From the NCBI GenBank assembly GCA_024704175.1, contig CP085629.1, positions 2,542,001 to 2,606,000 of the forward strand: DNA of 64,000 bases, read 5' to 3'. The notes under the pieces are model-generated. The model did not search any database. It was not told where the DNA came from and worked only from the letters and a program-made list of their open reading frames with translations. Each line of letters begins with the position of its first letter. Positions within the stretch are counted from its first letter, which is position 1. Shown one piece after another: positions 54,654-63,690 of this stretch. A program made the translations under genes and the position numbers. This stretch comes from Paenibacillus sp. P25. Its GTDB lineage: Bacteria > Bacillota > Bacilli > Paenibacillales > NBRC-103111.

Positions 54654-55982
54654 CTACGGCCCCAGTTTAATCTTTTGCTCGACCAATTTGTTCATCGCCT
54701 CATCCGCGTCCCTGAGCGCCGTGTTGATATCCTTCTCCTTCTTCAATACGGATTCGAAGGCGTCGGTGACGATTTTGTTCGTATCGCTCGTCGAATACTT
54801 CGGTGTATGCGGAACGGACGGCTTCAACTTCGTCATCGCGCTCAAATTCAGGTTTTTCCCCTGCAGCTCGGGGATGGCTTTGCCGAATTCCTGCTTCACC
54901 TTGTCGCTTGTAAGTATCGACATCTTCGCGTTCCGCGCCAAATCCAGCTGCACCTCGTCGGATAGCAGGGACTGCAGGATCAGCATGGAGGCATCCTTCA
55001 CTTTGCTCGGCTCCGTAATCGAGAAGTTCGGCGTATCCACATTGGTGCTGTACCCCATATGGTCTTTATGCTGCGGGTACGTCACGACATCGAAGTTCAG
55101 GTCCGGAATCTTGCGCAGCGAGAGCAGCGTTGAGCTGTAGCCCGCAAGCATGGCGAGCTCGCCTTTACCGAAAGCGGTTACATTGTTTGAAAAGTTGATC
55201 GTATTGAACGGCTCGTCGGCATTGCCCGGATAATTGTAGATGCTGTTCCAGAGCTCGAAGGCTTTCTTCCACGGCTCGGTCGTCAAGATCGATTTGTTGT
55301 TCTTATCCAGCTGCAGCAGTTCGATTTGATTGATCATGCGGTTCACCCCGTCGGGGAAAAAGCCGCGATACTGGATGCCGTCGTACGTCCGGGTAATCTT
55401 TTTGCCCAGATCGCCGACCTCTTCCCAGGTCATCCCGTCCTTCGGATAGGGCACGGCGAATTTGTCAAAGAGCGTTTTGTTGTAAAACAACCCAAACGCA
55501 TTGTTGAACAGCGGCAATCCGGCGTAGTAGTCCGTATCGCTGTTCACCTTGGTATATTCCAGCGTCTCCGGTATGATGCGGTTTAAGTCCAATTGATACT
55601 TCTTGATCAGGGGATCCATATTCGTCAGCGGCTTCAGCTCCTTGAGTCGCTTCAGGGTGGCACCGTAGCCTACGACGACGTCGGGTATATCGCCGGAAGC
55701 CACCAGGTCGTTCAGGCTTGAGCCCTGCACCGACATATTCACATACTGTACCGTAATGTTCGGGTACTTCTTTGCTAACGGATCCTGAACATACTGCTTG
55801 AACTCCGTATCGGAAAAAATGCCTGCCGTCGTCGCAAACTTCACGGTGACCGGATCGGTGCTGATTTTCGGCGGGCCGTCTTCCTCCTTCATCGGCTGGC
55901 CGCCTCCCGCTCCGCTGCAGCCGGATAAGACGAGGGCCAGGCTAAGGGTCGTGAAGCTTGCTCTGTTAAGCAATCGTTTCAA
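54654..55982 (-). CDS. extracellular solute-binding lipoprotein (tandem copy 2)
   Basis: Intact 442-residue lipoprotein with lipobox VLSGCSG and a solute-binding fold: VKFATTAGIFSDTEFKQYVQDPLAKKYPNITV, ASGDIPDVVVGYG, FGLFYNKTLFDKFAVPYPKDGMTWEE, GELAMLAGYSS, SITEPSKVKDASMLILQSLLSDEVQ. The TTG start at 55982 follows GGGGGATTGCG. It lies 19 bp downstream of a homologous lipoprotein gene, with no permease or ATPase nearby. It clearly resembles the 28.8-kb lipoprotein. It presumably shares permeases encoded elsewhere. Confidence 0.88.
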   Translation of the reverse strand: MKRLLNRASFTTLSLALVLSGCSGAGGGQPMKEEDGPPKISTDPVTVKFATTAGIFSDTEFKQYVQDPLAKKYPNITVQYVNMSVQGSSLNDLVASGDIPDVVVGYGATLKRLKELKPLTNMDPLIKKYQLDLNRIIPETLEYTKVNSDTDYYAGLPLFNNAFGLFYNKTLFDKFAVPYPKDGMTWEEVGDLGKKITRTYDGIQYRGFFPDGVNRMINQIELLQLDKNNKSILTTEPWKKAFELWNSIYNYPGNADEPFNTINFSNNVTAFGKGELAMLAGYSSTLLSLRKIPDLNFDVVTYPQHKDHMGYSTNVDTPNFSITEPSKVKDASMLILQSLLSDEVQLDLARNAKMSILTSDKVKQEFGKAIPELQGKNLNLSAMTKLKPSVPHTPKYSTSDTNKIVTDAFESVLKKEKDINTALRDADEAMNKLVEQKIKLGP

Positions 55983-56001
55983 CGCAATCCCCCAAGATTC
56001 G

Positions 56002-57311
56002 TTATTTGCCGTTCAATTTATCCTGGATCAGCTTATTCATTTCCTCATCGGCCGTACGGAGCCCCGAATTCAGATCCGTCTCATCCACAATGTAGGCGTT
56101 GAACGCTTTGGACAAAATTTTGTCGACATCGCCGTCCGGCAAATAGTTGAACGGGGTCATCACGGCAAATTTCAGCTTCGTCATCGCCAGCAGGTTCTTC
56201 CCTTTGAATTCCTCGAGCCCCTTGCCGTACTCCTGCTTCACCTTCTCGTCATTCAGCACCGTGAACCGGCCGTTTCTGGTCATCTCCGTCTGCACCTCGC
56301 TGGACAGCGCCGTATCCAGCACAAGGAACGCGGCATCCTTCACCTTGCTCGGTTCGGTGATGGACATAATGACCGCGTCAAGCCGCTGACCGATGCCCGG
56401 CGCCTTGCGGTGCTGCGGATAGACGACCATGTCCCAATTCAGCTGAGGCGCCTGGCGCAGCGAGTTCAGCAGGTTGCTGTGGCTCGCCGCCATCGCGAGC
56501 GTCCCTTCGGCAAACGCTTTTTGGTTCTTGCCTGCATTCGGCACCTTATAGTCGCCTTCGGTCAGGCCGGGTATTTTAAAAAGCGAACCCCAGATTTGAA
56601 AAGCTTCCTTCCACGATTCGTTTTGAAGCAGCGACTTGTTCATCGTAAAATCGGCGAAAGGAATGGACAGTCGCTGCTGAATCCGGCCGATGCCTTCCGG
56701 GAAGATCCCCGGATCTGCACACCGTTGTCCATGCGGGTCAGCTTCTGCCCGAGCTCCGCCACCTCGTCCCAGTACATCCCGTCCTTCGGATAAGGAACGC
56801 CGAATTTATCGAAGATATCCTTGTTGTAAAATAAGGCGAACGTGTTCGTATACAGCGGCGACCCGGCCAAATAATCCTGTCCACCCGCGATTTTTAGCGT
56901 TTCCAGAACTTCCGGCGCGAACCGGCCTGTGTCGAACTTATACTTCTTCATCAGCGGTTCCATGTTGTACACCAGCTTGTAGTCCCTCAGATTACTGGCC
57001 ATCGGGCCGGGGTAATTGGACACGATGTCCGGAATATCCCCCGCGGCTACCATATCGGGCAGCTTGCTGTTCTTGCCGACGCGCTCCACCGTGATCTGCG
57101 GATATTTCTTGCTGACCGGCTCCACAATGTACTTCTGGAATTCATTATCGTCGAGCCCTCCCATCATGATTTTAACCGTCACCGGATCCTTGCTCAGCCC
57201 GGCGGCGGAATCCGAAGACCCGGTGTCAGCCGGTTCCTTCGGCCCTGCGCTGCAGCCGGCCACAGCGGCCGTACAGCACAAGACTACGGTCCATACCAAT
57301 GCTTTGTTCAC
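56002..57311 (-). CDS. extracellular solute-binding lipoprotein (tandem copy 1), one frameshift
   Basis: Lipobox AAVAGCSAG, then VKIMMGGLDDNEFQKYIVEPVSKKYPQITV, AAGDIPDIVSNYPG, FALFYNKDIFDKFGVPYPKDGMYWDE, SITEPSKVKDAAFLVLDTALSSEVQ and a C-terminal ADEEMNKLIQDKLNGK. A C4 run (56707-56710) is one base short; correction gives RGIFPEGIGRIQQRLSIPF. GTG 57311 is chosen because GAGGGGG precedes it by six bases; ATGs at 57317 and 57332 lack ribosome sites. It is transcribed from a cre-bearing region together with the copy downstream. Confidence 0.88.
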
Positions 57312-57342
57312 GAGCATCCCCCTCAACTTCATTTTTTTATAA

Positions 57343-57356
57343 TGACAGCGCTTACG
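57343..57356 (-). promoter_or_regulatory. cre-like CcpA site upstream of the lipoprotein pair
   Basis: CGTAAGCGCTGTCA on the reverse strand matches 13 of 14 positions of the Bacillus cre consensus TGWAANCGNTNWCA. It lies 32 bases before the GTG start, a position suited to repression by glucose. Confidence 0.6.
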
Positions 57357-57480
57357 AAAGAATTACTCCTCATGTTATCGGGAAATGGCGCACCAGAGAA
57401 TATGGAAAATTCAGTTCTTTTTGTCTAAAATTCACCCTTCTATCAGGTGAGAACCGGAATCGCGATACTCGTTCCTTCGC

Positions 57481-57512
57481 ATAAAAAAAACCGCCCGGAA
57501 CCCCGGACGGTT
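57481..57512 (-). terminator. terminator of the methyltransferase gene
   Basis: ACCGtCCGG / CCGGgCGGT hairpin followed on the reverse strand by eight T. Confidence 0.8.
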
Positions 57513-57530
57513 GGAAAAGTGTGAAGTCAT

Positions 57531-58244
57531 TTAAGTCTTTTTTCGAACCGCGAAGGTCACGCAATCCGCTTTCAGCAGCACCGGCTCATCCTCCCGCGTA
57601 ATGTTCAGCTCCAGCGGCTCCTCGGACACGTGCAGCTCTTCCCAACCGGCATAATTCATCCGAAAGACATCCAGCGCCTTCTCATCCGGCATGACGACCT
57701 CGATGAACGTCTCGCGCCGCCGGCCCGTCGTTTGATCCCATTCCTGGATATTCGTATTCATGATCACCGCGTTAATCCCGCCGGGTTTGGTTCCTTCCGC
57801 CATGCGGCGGAGCACCTTCTTCAAGGCTTCCGGGGACTTGGCATGCTCCAGCGAGGAAGCGGCGATGATGTAATCGTACGTATTCGCCGGAATCGGATAT
57901 TCCCCGATATCCGCCTGTTCCGTAACAATGGCCGCGTCCGTTCCATGCTCACGGGCGTACTGCCGCAGCTTCTTCAGCGCCTGATCCAGCAAATCGACGC
58001 AGACGACGCGACCCCCGCCCGCTTGAATCTTCCGCGCAATCGGAATGCTGTTCCTCCCGACGCCGCAGCCCAAATCAAGCACCTGCAGCGGCCGGCCGGT
58101 ATCAAGCCGCTCCAGCAGCTTCAGCAGAACCGGCACCGGCTTGCTCAGCCAGGAGCCCGGCTGGTACAGCTTGTGATGCTCGAAGATCTGCTCATGATAA
58201 TCGCGTTCCGCCTCGCGGATTCGTTGTAATCGGACCTCGTTCAT
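57531..58244 (-). CDS. class I SAM methyltransferase, paralogue A
   Basis: Intact 237-residue TehB-like methyltransferase. It starts IREAERDYHEQIFEHHKLYQPGSWLSKP, then motif I VLDLGCGVGRNSIPIARK, motif II VVCVDLLDQALKKL, motif III ADIGEYPIPANTYDYIIAASSLEHA and AEGTKPGGINAVIMNTNI. The C-terminal half is a beta-rich cap. It closely resembles the gene at 62.9 kb; the two form a local gene family. ATG 58244 follows AGGAGC. The substrate is unknown. Confidence 0.85.
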   Translation of the reverse strand: MNEVRLQRIREAERDYHEQIFEHHKLYQPGSWLSKPVPVLLKLLERLDTGRPLQVLDLGCGVGRNSIPIARKIQAGGGRVVCVDLLDQALKKLRQYAREHGTDAAIVTEQADIGEYPIPANTYDYIIAASSLEHAKSPEALKKVLRRMAEGTKPGGINAVIMNTNIQEWDQTTGRRRETFIEVVMPDEKALDVFRMNYAGWEELHVSEEPLELNITREDEPVLLKADCVTFAVRKKT

Positions 58245-58336
58245 TGGGATCAGCTCCTGTAAGGAAGTTGGATAGGACTTCTTTCCATTTGCTTACCCAC
58301 AAACCGTTTCCACTGACGCTCCTAACCATGATTCGC

Positions 58337-59001
58337 TTAAAACAACGTCAGCACCTGCCCGATCCGCTCCACTATAGCGTCCGGAGCTTCGCCCGCCTCC
58401 GGCGGCGGCTGATATCTCGCATCGCCCTGGCGTACCCAAACCGCCTTCATCCCCAGCTGTTTGGCCGGCAGGATGTCGTTATCGATCCGATCCCCGATCA
58501 TGACGGCTTCCCCGGGCGGACACGACGCCTCCTCTAGGGCCATCCGGAACAACCGGGGATCCGGTTTGGAAAAGCCCGCTTCCGCGGAAGCGCAGCAGAC
58601 CGAGATGTACGGCGTCCAGCCGTAGGCTTCAAGACGTGCGGCGGTACCCGGACCTTGGTTGGCGATAATCCCGATCCTGTAGCGCCGGGACAAAGCCTCT
58701 AGCAGGGCCTCTGACTCCGGAAAGGGCGTATCGAGATCCTTGCGGTATTTCATGCGCCGGCGTACGGCTTCCCTCATCTCGGCCGAAGGAATAAGCCGCT
58801 CCATGACCGTCCGCATCGGAAATTCGGCGAACTCACGGTACGCCTGCTGAATCGCCTCGCGCACCGTCTCGGGCGTAAAGCTGTAACCGTATGCGGCGAC
58901 CCCGTTACGAACTGCCGGATGCTTTCATCAATCGGCGGGGTTTCGTCGATCAGCGTTTCCCCCAGATCGAAAAAGATCCATTTCACTTCTTTCAATGACA
59001 T
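58337..59001 (-). CDS. HAD-superfamily hydrolase, one frameshift
   Basis: Haloacid-dehalogenase-type phosphatase of about 221 residues. Motif I is WIFFDLGETLIDETPP, with Gly instead of Asp at the DxD second position (as seen, DLGET), which often marks members with atypical activity. The cap is helical. Motif II is IGIIANQ, motif III is in FSKPDPRLF, and motif IV is AVMIGDRIDNDILPAKQLGM. The frame is shifted at about 58905-58912; correction gives RQFRNGVAAYGYSF. ATG 59001 follows AAGGAGG. Confidence 0.85.
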
Positions 59002-59037
59002 GGCGGTTCCTCCTTAAGCCTTAAGTGGTTAAAAGAA

Positions 59038-59071
59038 CGGCCTCAAGCGTCGGTTTCCCGGCTTGAGGCCT
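59038..59071 (-). terminator. terminator of the metallophosphoesterase gene
   Basis: GGCCTCAAGC / GCTTGAGGCC hairpin followed on the reverse strand by GTTCTTTT. Confidence 0.7.
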
Positions 59072-59075
59072 CCGG

Positions 59076-60244
59076 TCATCCGGCGGGCTTCTCTTCCACT
59101 CCGTTAAAATGAACGACGATCTCCAAAATTTCCGACCGGTCGCCGAGACGGATCGGCGGTCCCCATGTTCCGTAGCCGGAGGAAACGATCGCGTGCAGAT
59201 TCCCTTTCCGCAGGTAGCCCCAGTCCAGCTCGAACAGCCTTCGCGTGATCCAGTGATTCGGCGCCATCTGGCCCCGGTGCGTATGCCCCGAGAGCGACAA
59301 ATCGATGCCGAGGGCGACCGATTGGTCCAAATGATACGGCTGATGATCCATCAGGATGAGCGGAAGCGACCGGTCGACATCCGCCATAAGCTCCTCGAGC
59401 TTCTTACGGCCGTCCGGGCGAAACCGCTCCGCCGCCTTGTCTTTTCTGCCGATCAGGACGAACTTATCTTCTATGCGAACCGTCCGGTCCATGAGCACTT
59501 CTATGCCGATCGCCTGCATCCTTTCGGCAAATGGCTCGATATGCCCTCCGATATACTCGTGGTTCCCAAGGACCGCATAGACGCCGTACGGCGCACGAAG
59601 CTCCTTAAGAATATCCGCCATCCCGTACCGGATGAACGGCTCGATATCGTCGTCGATCACGTCGCCGGGCAACAGGATCAGATCCGGACGGAGCCCGTTG
59701 ATCCGGTCCACCAGCAGCTTGAGGTAACGGATCCCTACTACGGTTCCGAGATGCAGATCGGATGCCGCTGCAATCCTCAAGGTACGAAGACCCCCGGCCC
59801 GTTTGGGGACCGTCACCTCATACCTGCGGATCACGGGATTCCAGGCATTCCAGGAGCCCCGCGCCAGTATCAGGAGCAAGGCCGCAATAACCGCCCAGCC
59901 TAAGAGCAGCACCGTCTGATGCCTATCCATCCCGGCGGCGGAAGTAAGAAGCAAGTAGATGAGATCCGCGGCGGGAAGAAGAAGGACGCAGTACTGCAGG
60001 ATGGCAATCCAATAGGACCCGGTCCATTTGAGCAAGCGGTGCAGCGAGGCAGGCAAATATTTGGAAGCCAGACGAGCGATCAAATAAGATAAAGCGACAA
60101 TCCAGAAGATGACCCAATAAATCAGGGGATGGTCCAAGCCGAATCCGTCGGACAGCCAGATCCGCCCGTTCCAGCCGATATAAAATTGGATCGAAAAAAG
60201 AGCAGAAGCACAGCGGATACGATGGCGGCAACGCGGGGTCTCAT
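59076..60244 (-). CDS. membrane metallophosphoesterase (YkuE/YaeI-like), one frameshift
   Basis: The N-terminus has four hydrophobic helices (for example LIYWVIFWIVALSYLIA, YWIAILQYCVLLLPAADLIYLLL), then a calcineurin-like phosphoesterase domain: AAASDLHLGTVVG, LLPGDVIDDDIEP, YAVLGNHEYIGG, LILMDHQPYHLD and LSLSGHTHRGQMAP supply the two-metal site. An A6 run (60196-60201) is one base short; adding it links MRPRVAAIVSAVLLLF to FSIQFYIGWNG. ATG 60244 follows AGGAG. Relatives hydrolyse lipid phosphates such as UDP-diacylglucosamine. Confidence 0.85.
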
Positions 60245-60343
60245 GCAGGTACACTCCTCGAATGACAATAAAATGCGATATTATTTCATTTTCTCATATT
60301 TTACCGTTTTTCGAAAGAGCACCGTGCGGGGAGCAATTAGAAA

Positions 60344-60370
60344 GGAGCCTCCGTATGGACGGAAGCTCCG
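60344..60370 (-). terminator. weak terminator of the dehydrogenase gene
   Basis: GGAGCtTCCGT / ACGGAgGCTCC hairpin followed on the reverse strand by TTTCT, just past the dehydrogenase stop. Confidence 0.5.
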
Positions 60371-60374
60371 GGCA

Positions 60375-61330
60375 TCAATACTGTTTTATCAAATCGACAC
60401 GGTTAAGGGAAGGCTCGCGCCCGTGCAGATATTCCTGCAGATTGCGGGCGAAGATTTCGAAGGCCCGCTCATCGTAAACCTCCGTCGCCCCGGAATTGTG
60501 CGGCGTGATGATCACCTGCTCCAGCTCCCATAAAGGGCTGTCCGGCGGGAGTGGCTCCTGCTCGAACACATCCAGCCCCGCACCGGCGATCGTTCCCTCC
60601 TTCAGCGCTTCGATCAGCGCCTCGGTATCGGTCGTACCCCCTCTGCCGATATTGACGAAATAAGCGGTCCGCTTCATAAGCCGGAATGCATCGCGGCCGA
60701 ACAGCCGGCGCGTTTCATCGGTCAGCGGCGGCGTCACGATCACGTAGTCGCTTTCCGAGAGTACTTCGGGGAGTCCCTTCAGGTCATACATCCGGTCGAC
60801 CCAAGCCGCCGGCTCCCCGAACGGCGAACGCCGAGCACCTTCATGCCGAACGCCTTGGCCAGCTTCGCCGTCTCTTCACCGATCGCCCCTACGCCGATAA
60901 TCCCCATGGTTTTTCCATGAATTTCACCAAGACCCCCAGGGTCGGCCCACCGATGCTCTAATTGATGACGCAGGGACAAATGCACTTTACGCGTCAAGGA
61001 AAGGATCATGGCGAAGATCGTTTCCGAGATCGGAAACGCATGCACGCCGCTGGCATTGGTCAGCACCACACCCTTCTGCGCGAAAGCGCCAAGCGGCAAC
61101 CCGTCCACGCCGGCCCCCCAGTACTGCACCCAGCGCAGCTTGGTCGCGGGCAGCAGACACGCTTCAGCGACTGCGGCGTTCCAGCCTGCGACAATTTCCG
61201 CTTCGTTCAAATACGGTCGCCATACCTCTCGGGACCGTCCGTGGACAATATGCCAATCCGGGGCCCATTCACGGATCCGCCCCGCTTGTTCCGGCGTTAA
61301 CGTCTGCATGATCACCATTGTGCGCTTCAT
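60375..61330 (-). CDS. D-isomer 2-hydroxyacid dehydrogenase, one frameshift
   Basis: NAD-dependent dehydrogenase of about 318 residues. The catalytic N-terminal part contains WVQYWGAGVDGLPLG and LTNASGVHAFPISETIFAM. The Rossmann domain has KTMGIIGVGAIGEETAKLAKAFGM, NIGRGGTTDTEALIEAL (catalytic Arg nearby) and the catalytic-His segment VIITPHNSGATEVYDER. The frame is broken at about 60820; correction gives FGEPAAWVDRMYDLKGL. ATG 61330 follows GGGGGAATAGG. The substrate is not predictable; GhrA-like glyoxylate reductases are the closest guess. Confidence 0.85.
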
Positions 61331-61372
61331 CCTATTCCCCCAGTCGGTCCGCTTCGCAGCCTTTTCTCAAGC

Positions 61373-61398
61373 AACAAAAAAACCGCTTCTCCAGCGGA
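61373..61398 (-). terminator. terminator of the HPr-like gene
   Basis: CCGCT-GGAGA-AGCGG followed on the reverse strand by seven T. Confidence 0.75.
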
Positions 61399-61421
61399 AG
61401 CAGATCTTGTTCGGTTCTTAC

Positions 61422-61670
61422 TTATTCCAGCGGCCCGCACATCGAGTCGAGCGCTTCTTCTTCATCCCAGCCTTTCGTCTGCACCCGGATGACGGTGCCG
61501 CAGCGGATCGGGCGCAGCATCATCCCGAGCATGCTTTTGGCGTCCAGAACGACGTTGTCCTCCTCCAGAATCAATTGAATGCTTGATCGGTAGCGGCTTG
61601 CATTCTGCGCGATGGTCTGCAGTTCATTCGGTCGCAGGTCATGAGAAACTTTCACATTATGCACTCTCAT
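61422..61670 (-). CDS. HPr-like protein without the His15 segment
   Basis: An 82-residue HPr/Crh-fold protein. The C-terminal two thirds align well (QNASRYRSSIQLILEEDNVVLDAKSMLGMMLRPI, then TVIRVQTKGWDEEEALDSM), including Ser46 context in AKSMLGMM. The N-terminal active-site loop GxHARPA of HPr is absent: VSHDLRPNELQTI stands there, with about three residues missing and no phospho-accepting His. It therefore cannot act in the sugar phosphotransfer chain and may be a Crh-like regulator. ATG 61670 follows GGAGGAG. Confidence 0.75.
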   Translation of the reverse strand: MRVHNVKVSHDLRPNELQTIAQNASRYRSSIQLILEEDNVVLDAKSMLGMMLRPIRCGTVIRVQTKGWDEEEALDSMCGPLE

Positions 61671-61679
61671 TGGTCTCCT

Positions 61680-61922
61680 CCGTCCCATGAACGGTTGTGT
61701 TCTATTCATTGTGTATTTTAATCCAAAGGGTAAACGCTTGCAATAGGGGCTTGCCATTCTTTTTACCTTATTCGCCGGCGGCCGTTTGGAATGGACCCAT
61801 GCCGCGCTGCGCCTCCCCATTTTTCGCAGCAAAAGAGCCGGGATGCCCATAGCGACCCCAGCTCTTCCTCATGCATTCGGATCCGCATCACTGAGGAGCG
61901 GTTCCCGGAGGATCGCGGTACC
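61680..61922. other. intergenic stretch, no supported gene
   Basis: Reverse-strand frames are open here but lack a ribosome site and have untypical composition. AAACGCTTGCAA near 61730 has a cre-like half site. I see no hairpin or promoter of note. Confidence 0.4.
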
Positions 61923-62147
61923 TCAGGATTCATCGTCATAGCGGGAATAGCGGTCGTCGACTTCTTTCGCGAGCTTGCGGTACTCTTTCGTCTCCTCGGC
62001 AACCGGATCGATCTGCGCCTGAATCCGCATCACCGTCTTCGCCGGGAGCTTGCGGCGCGCCGTTTCTTGCGCGTTGTCCCTGCGCATTTCTCCGTTCTCC
62101 AGCGCTTCCGCAAGCTCCGCTTCCACCTTCTCACGGTCCTCCATCAT
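61923..62147 (-). CDS. small charged helical protein
   Basis: A 74-residue protein not assigned to a family: MMEDREKVEAELAEALENGEMRRDNAQETARRKLPAKT, then VMRIQAQIDPVAEETKEYRKLAKEVDDRYSRYDDES. It is almost wholly helical and acidic, suggesting a coiled-coil or partner-binding role. ATG 62147 is chosen because AAGGAG lies six bases upstream; ATG 62174 has none. Confidence 0.6.
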   Translation of the reverse strand: MMEDREKVEAELAEALENGEMRRDNAQETARRKLPAKTVMRIQAQIDPVAEETKEYRKLAKEVDDRYSRYDDES

Positions 62148-62472
62148 TTCCATCTCCTTTCGCATATCCCACACATTCGTTACCCGCTAGTAGTATAACC
62201 GAAGAAAGGCCGGATATGAAGTTTGGCAGAGACCGGTTACGTTCACGTAAGTAAGTCGCCTGCGTCATCCCCGGTCGCCAAAGTCCGGCGCGGGTAATCA
62301 CGAACGCGCGCGCCGCGGAACTCGGCCTTGTGAAAGACGATCATCCGCAGGCATGGAGTAATGAATAAGCTCCGCGACTCCCGCTTGAACCGCAGAGGCT
62401 GTTTTTGATTCCAAGGGCTATGGCATGTTAGCGGGTACGGAGCAATACATTGTACCGAAGGAGGGATCCGCC

Positions 62473-62874
62473 ATGTTGTACTATACGCCCCCGCCGGAGA
62501 TCGATGCGCTTCGTCCCAGCCACGCCCATCACTTCCGCGGGAATACATCCGTTACGATGGGACATTTTCATTTAGCCGATTTCTACGCTTATGCAGCCAA
62601 CGGCAGTGCGAACGATAAACACACTCACCGCTTGCAGGGCTACACTTATGTGAATGACAAACATTTTCACCGCTACCTCGGAAACACCGGGCCCGCCATT
62701 CCGGCGCCTGATGGCTCCCATTACCATATGATCGATATCGAGGTCAATGACGAGCCCTTTATTACCAAGGGGAACTTTTACTCGACCGTCCTTTCCATCG
62801 ATCGCCATACGCACCGCCTAACCGGACCGACGGGCACCGGAATCGGGTACGAAGACGTGTCTTTTTTCCTATAA
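62473..62874 (+). CDS. YmaF-family His-rich protein
   Basis: A 133-residue protein dominated by repeated H-x-H motifs: SHAHHFRGNTSVTMGHFHLADF, DKHTHRLQGYTYVNDKHFHRYLG, GSHYHMIDIEV and DRHTHRLTGPTG. The repeats match the YmaF domain, whose role is unknown; regularly spaced His suggests metal binding on a beta-sheet repeat. There is no signal peptide. ATG 62473 follows AAGGAGGGATCCGCC. It converges with a methyltransferase gene with a four-base gap. Confidence 0.85.
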   Translation: MLYYTPPPEIDALRPSHAHHFRGNTSVTMGHFHLADFYAYAANGSANDKHTHRLQGYTYVNDKHFHRYLGNTGPAIPAPDGSHYHMIDIEVNDEPFITKGNFYSTVLSIDRHTHRLTGPTGTGIGYEDVSFFL

Positions 62875-62878
62875 GCGG

Positions 62879-63606
62879 TCATCTTTTATGGGCGGTGAAG
62901 ACGATACAATCCCCTTTCAGCAGAACGGGGGCGGCCTCCCGGGTAATTTGGAACTGCTGCGCCTTCACACTTCGGCCCAGCAGTTCCCATCCGGCGTAGG
63001 CATCGTCGAGTACGTTCAGCATCGAATCGGTCGTGAAATTCAGCTCAAATTGCGGGTCCAGCCGGCCTCCCGTCCGAAGATCCGTCTCTTCGATATTCGT
63101 GCTGATCAGCACTGCATGGATGCCGCCTTTCCGAGTACCTGCGGTCATGCGCTGAATCACGCCCATCAGCACGTCTTCAGAGCTGACATGCTCAAGACTG
63201 GACACCGCCACGATCAAATCATAGGTGTCCGCGGGAATCGGAACATGACCGATATCGCCAAGAACGCTACGGATATAGGCCTCCACCCCATACTCCCTCG
63301 CATAATGCTCCAGCTTCACCAATGCGGATTCCAGCAAATCCACGCATTCGACCAGCCCCCGTACGGCTTCAGTACCTCGGCGATCGGAATGCTGTTCCGC
63401 CCGACGCCGCATCCCAGATCGAGCACTCTCATATCGCTCCGCGGCTCCAGCTGCGTTAAAGCCTCCATCACCTTCCGCACCGGCTTGTACAGCCAGGAGC
63501 CTTCCACAAAGAGCTTGTGCTCCTCATAGCAGGATTCGTGGTACCTCTTCTCCGCCTTGCGGATCCGTTCAACCCGTCCGAAAGCCATGGGCTCTGATTC
63601 GTACAA
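62879..63606 (-). CDS. class I SAM methyltransferase, paralogue B, one frameshift
   Basis: Close relative of the gene at 57.5 kb: RIRKAEKRYHESCYEEHKLFVEGSWLYKP, motif I VLDLGCGVGRNSIPIAEVL, CVDLLESALVKLEHYAREYG, LGDIGHVPIPADTYDLIVAVSSLEH and GTRKGGIHAVLISTNIEE. A C5 run (63356-63360) is one base short; correction gives LKPYGGLVECVDLLES. The TTG start at 63606 is chosen because AGGAGG lies seven bases upstream; the ATG 18 bases further in has none. The substrate is unknown. Confidence 0.85.
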
Positions 63607-63639
63607 GGGATCGCCTCCTTTATCCAAGAATTCTAATAA

Positions 63640-63664
63640 AAAAAAGCCCAGACGCTGAAGTCTG
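63640..63664 (-). terminator. terminator of the PASTA gene
   Basis: GCTCAGAC / GTCTGGGC hairpin followed on the reverse strand by eight T. Confidence 0.75.
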
Positions 63665-63690
63665 AGCAAATGATGTCTAAACGAATCATC

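Noticed and set aside
61763..62002. 79-codon reverse frame upstream of the HPr-like gene
   Set aside because: No ribosome site, arginine- and serine-rich composition typical of an out-of-frame shadow.
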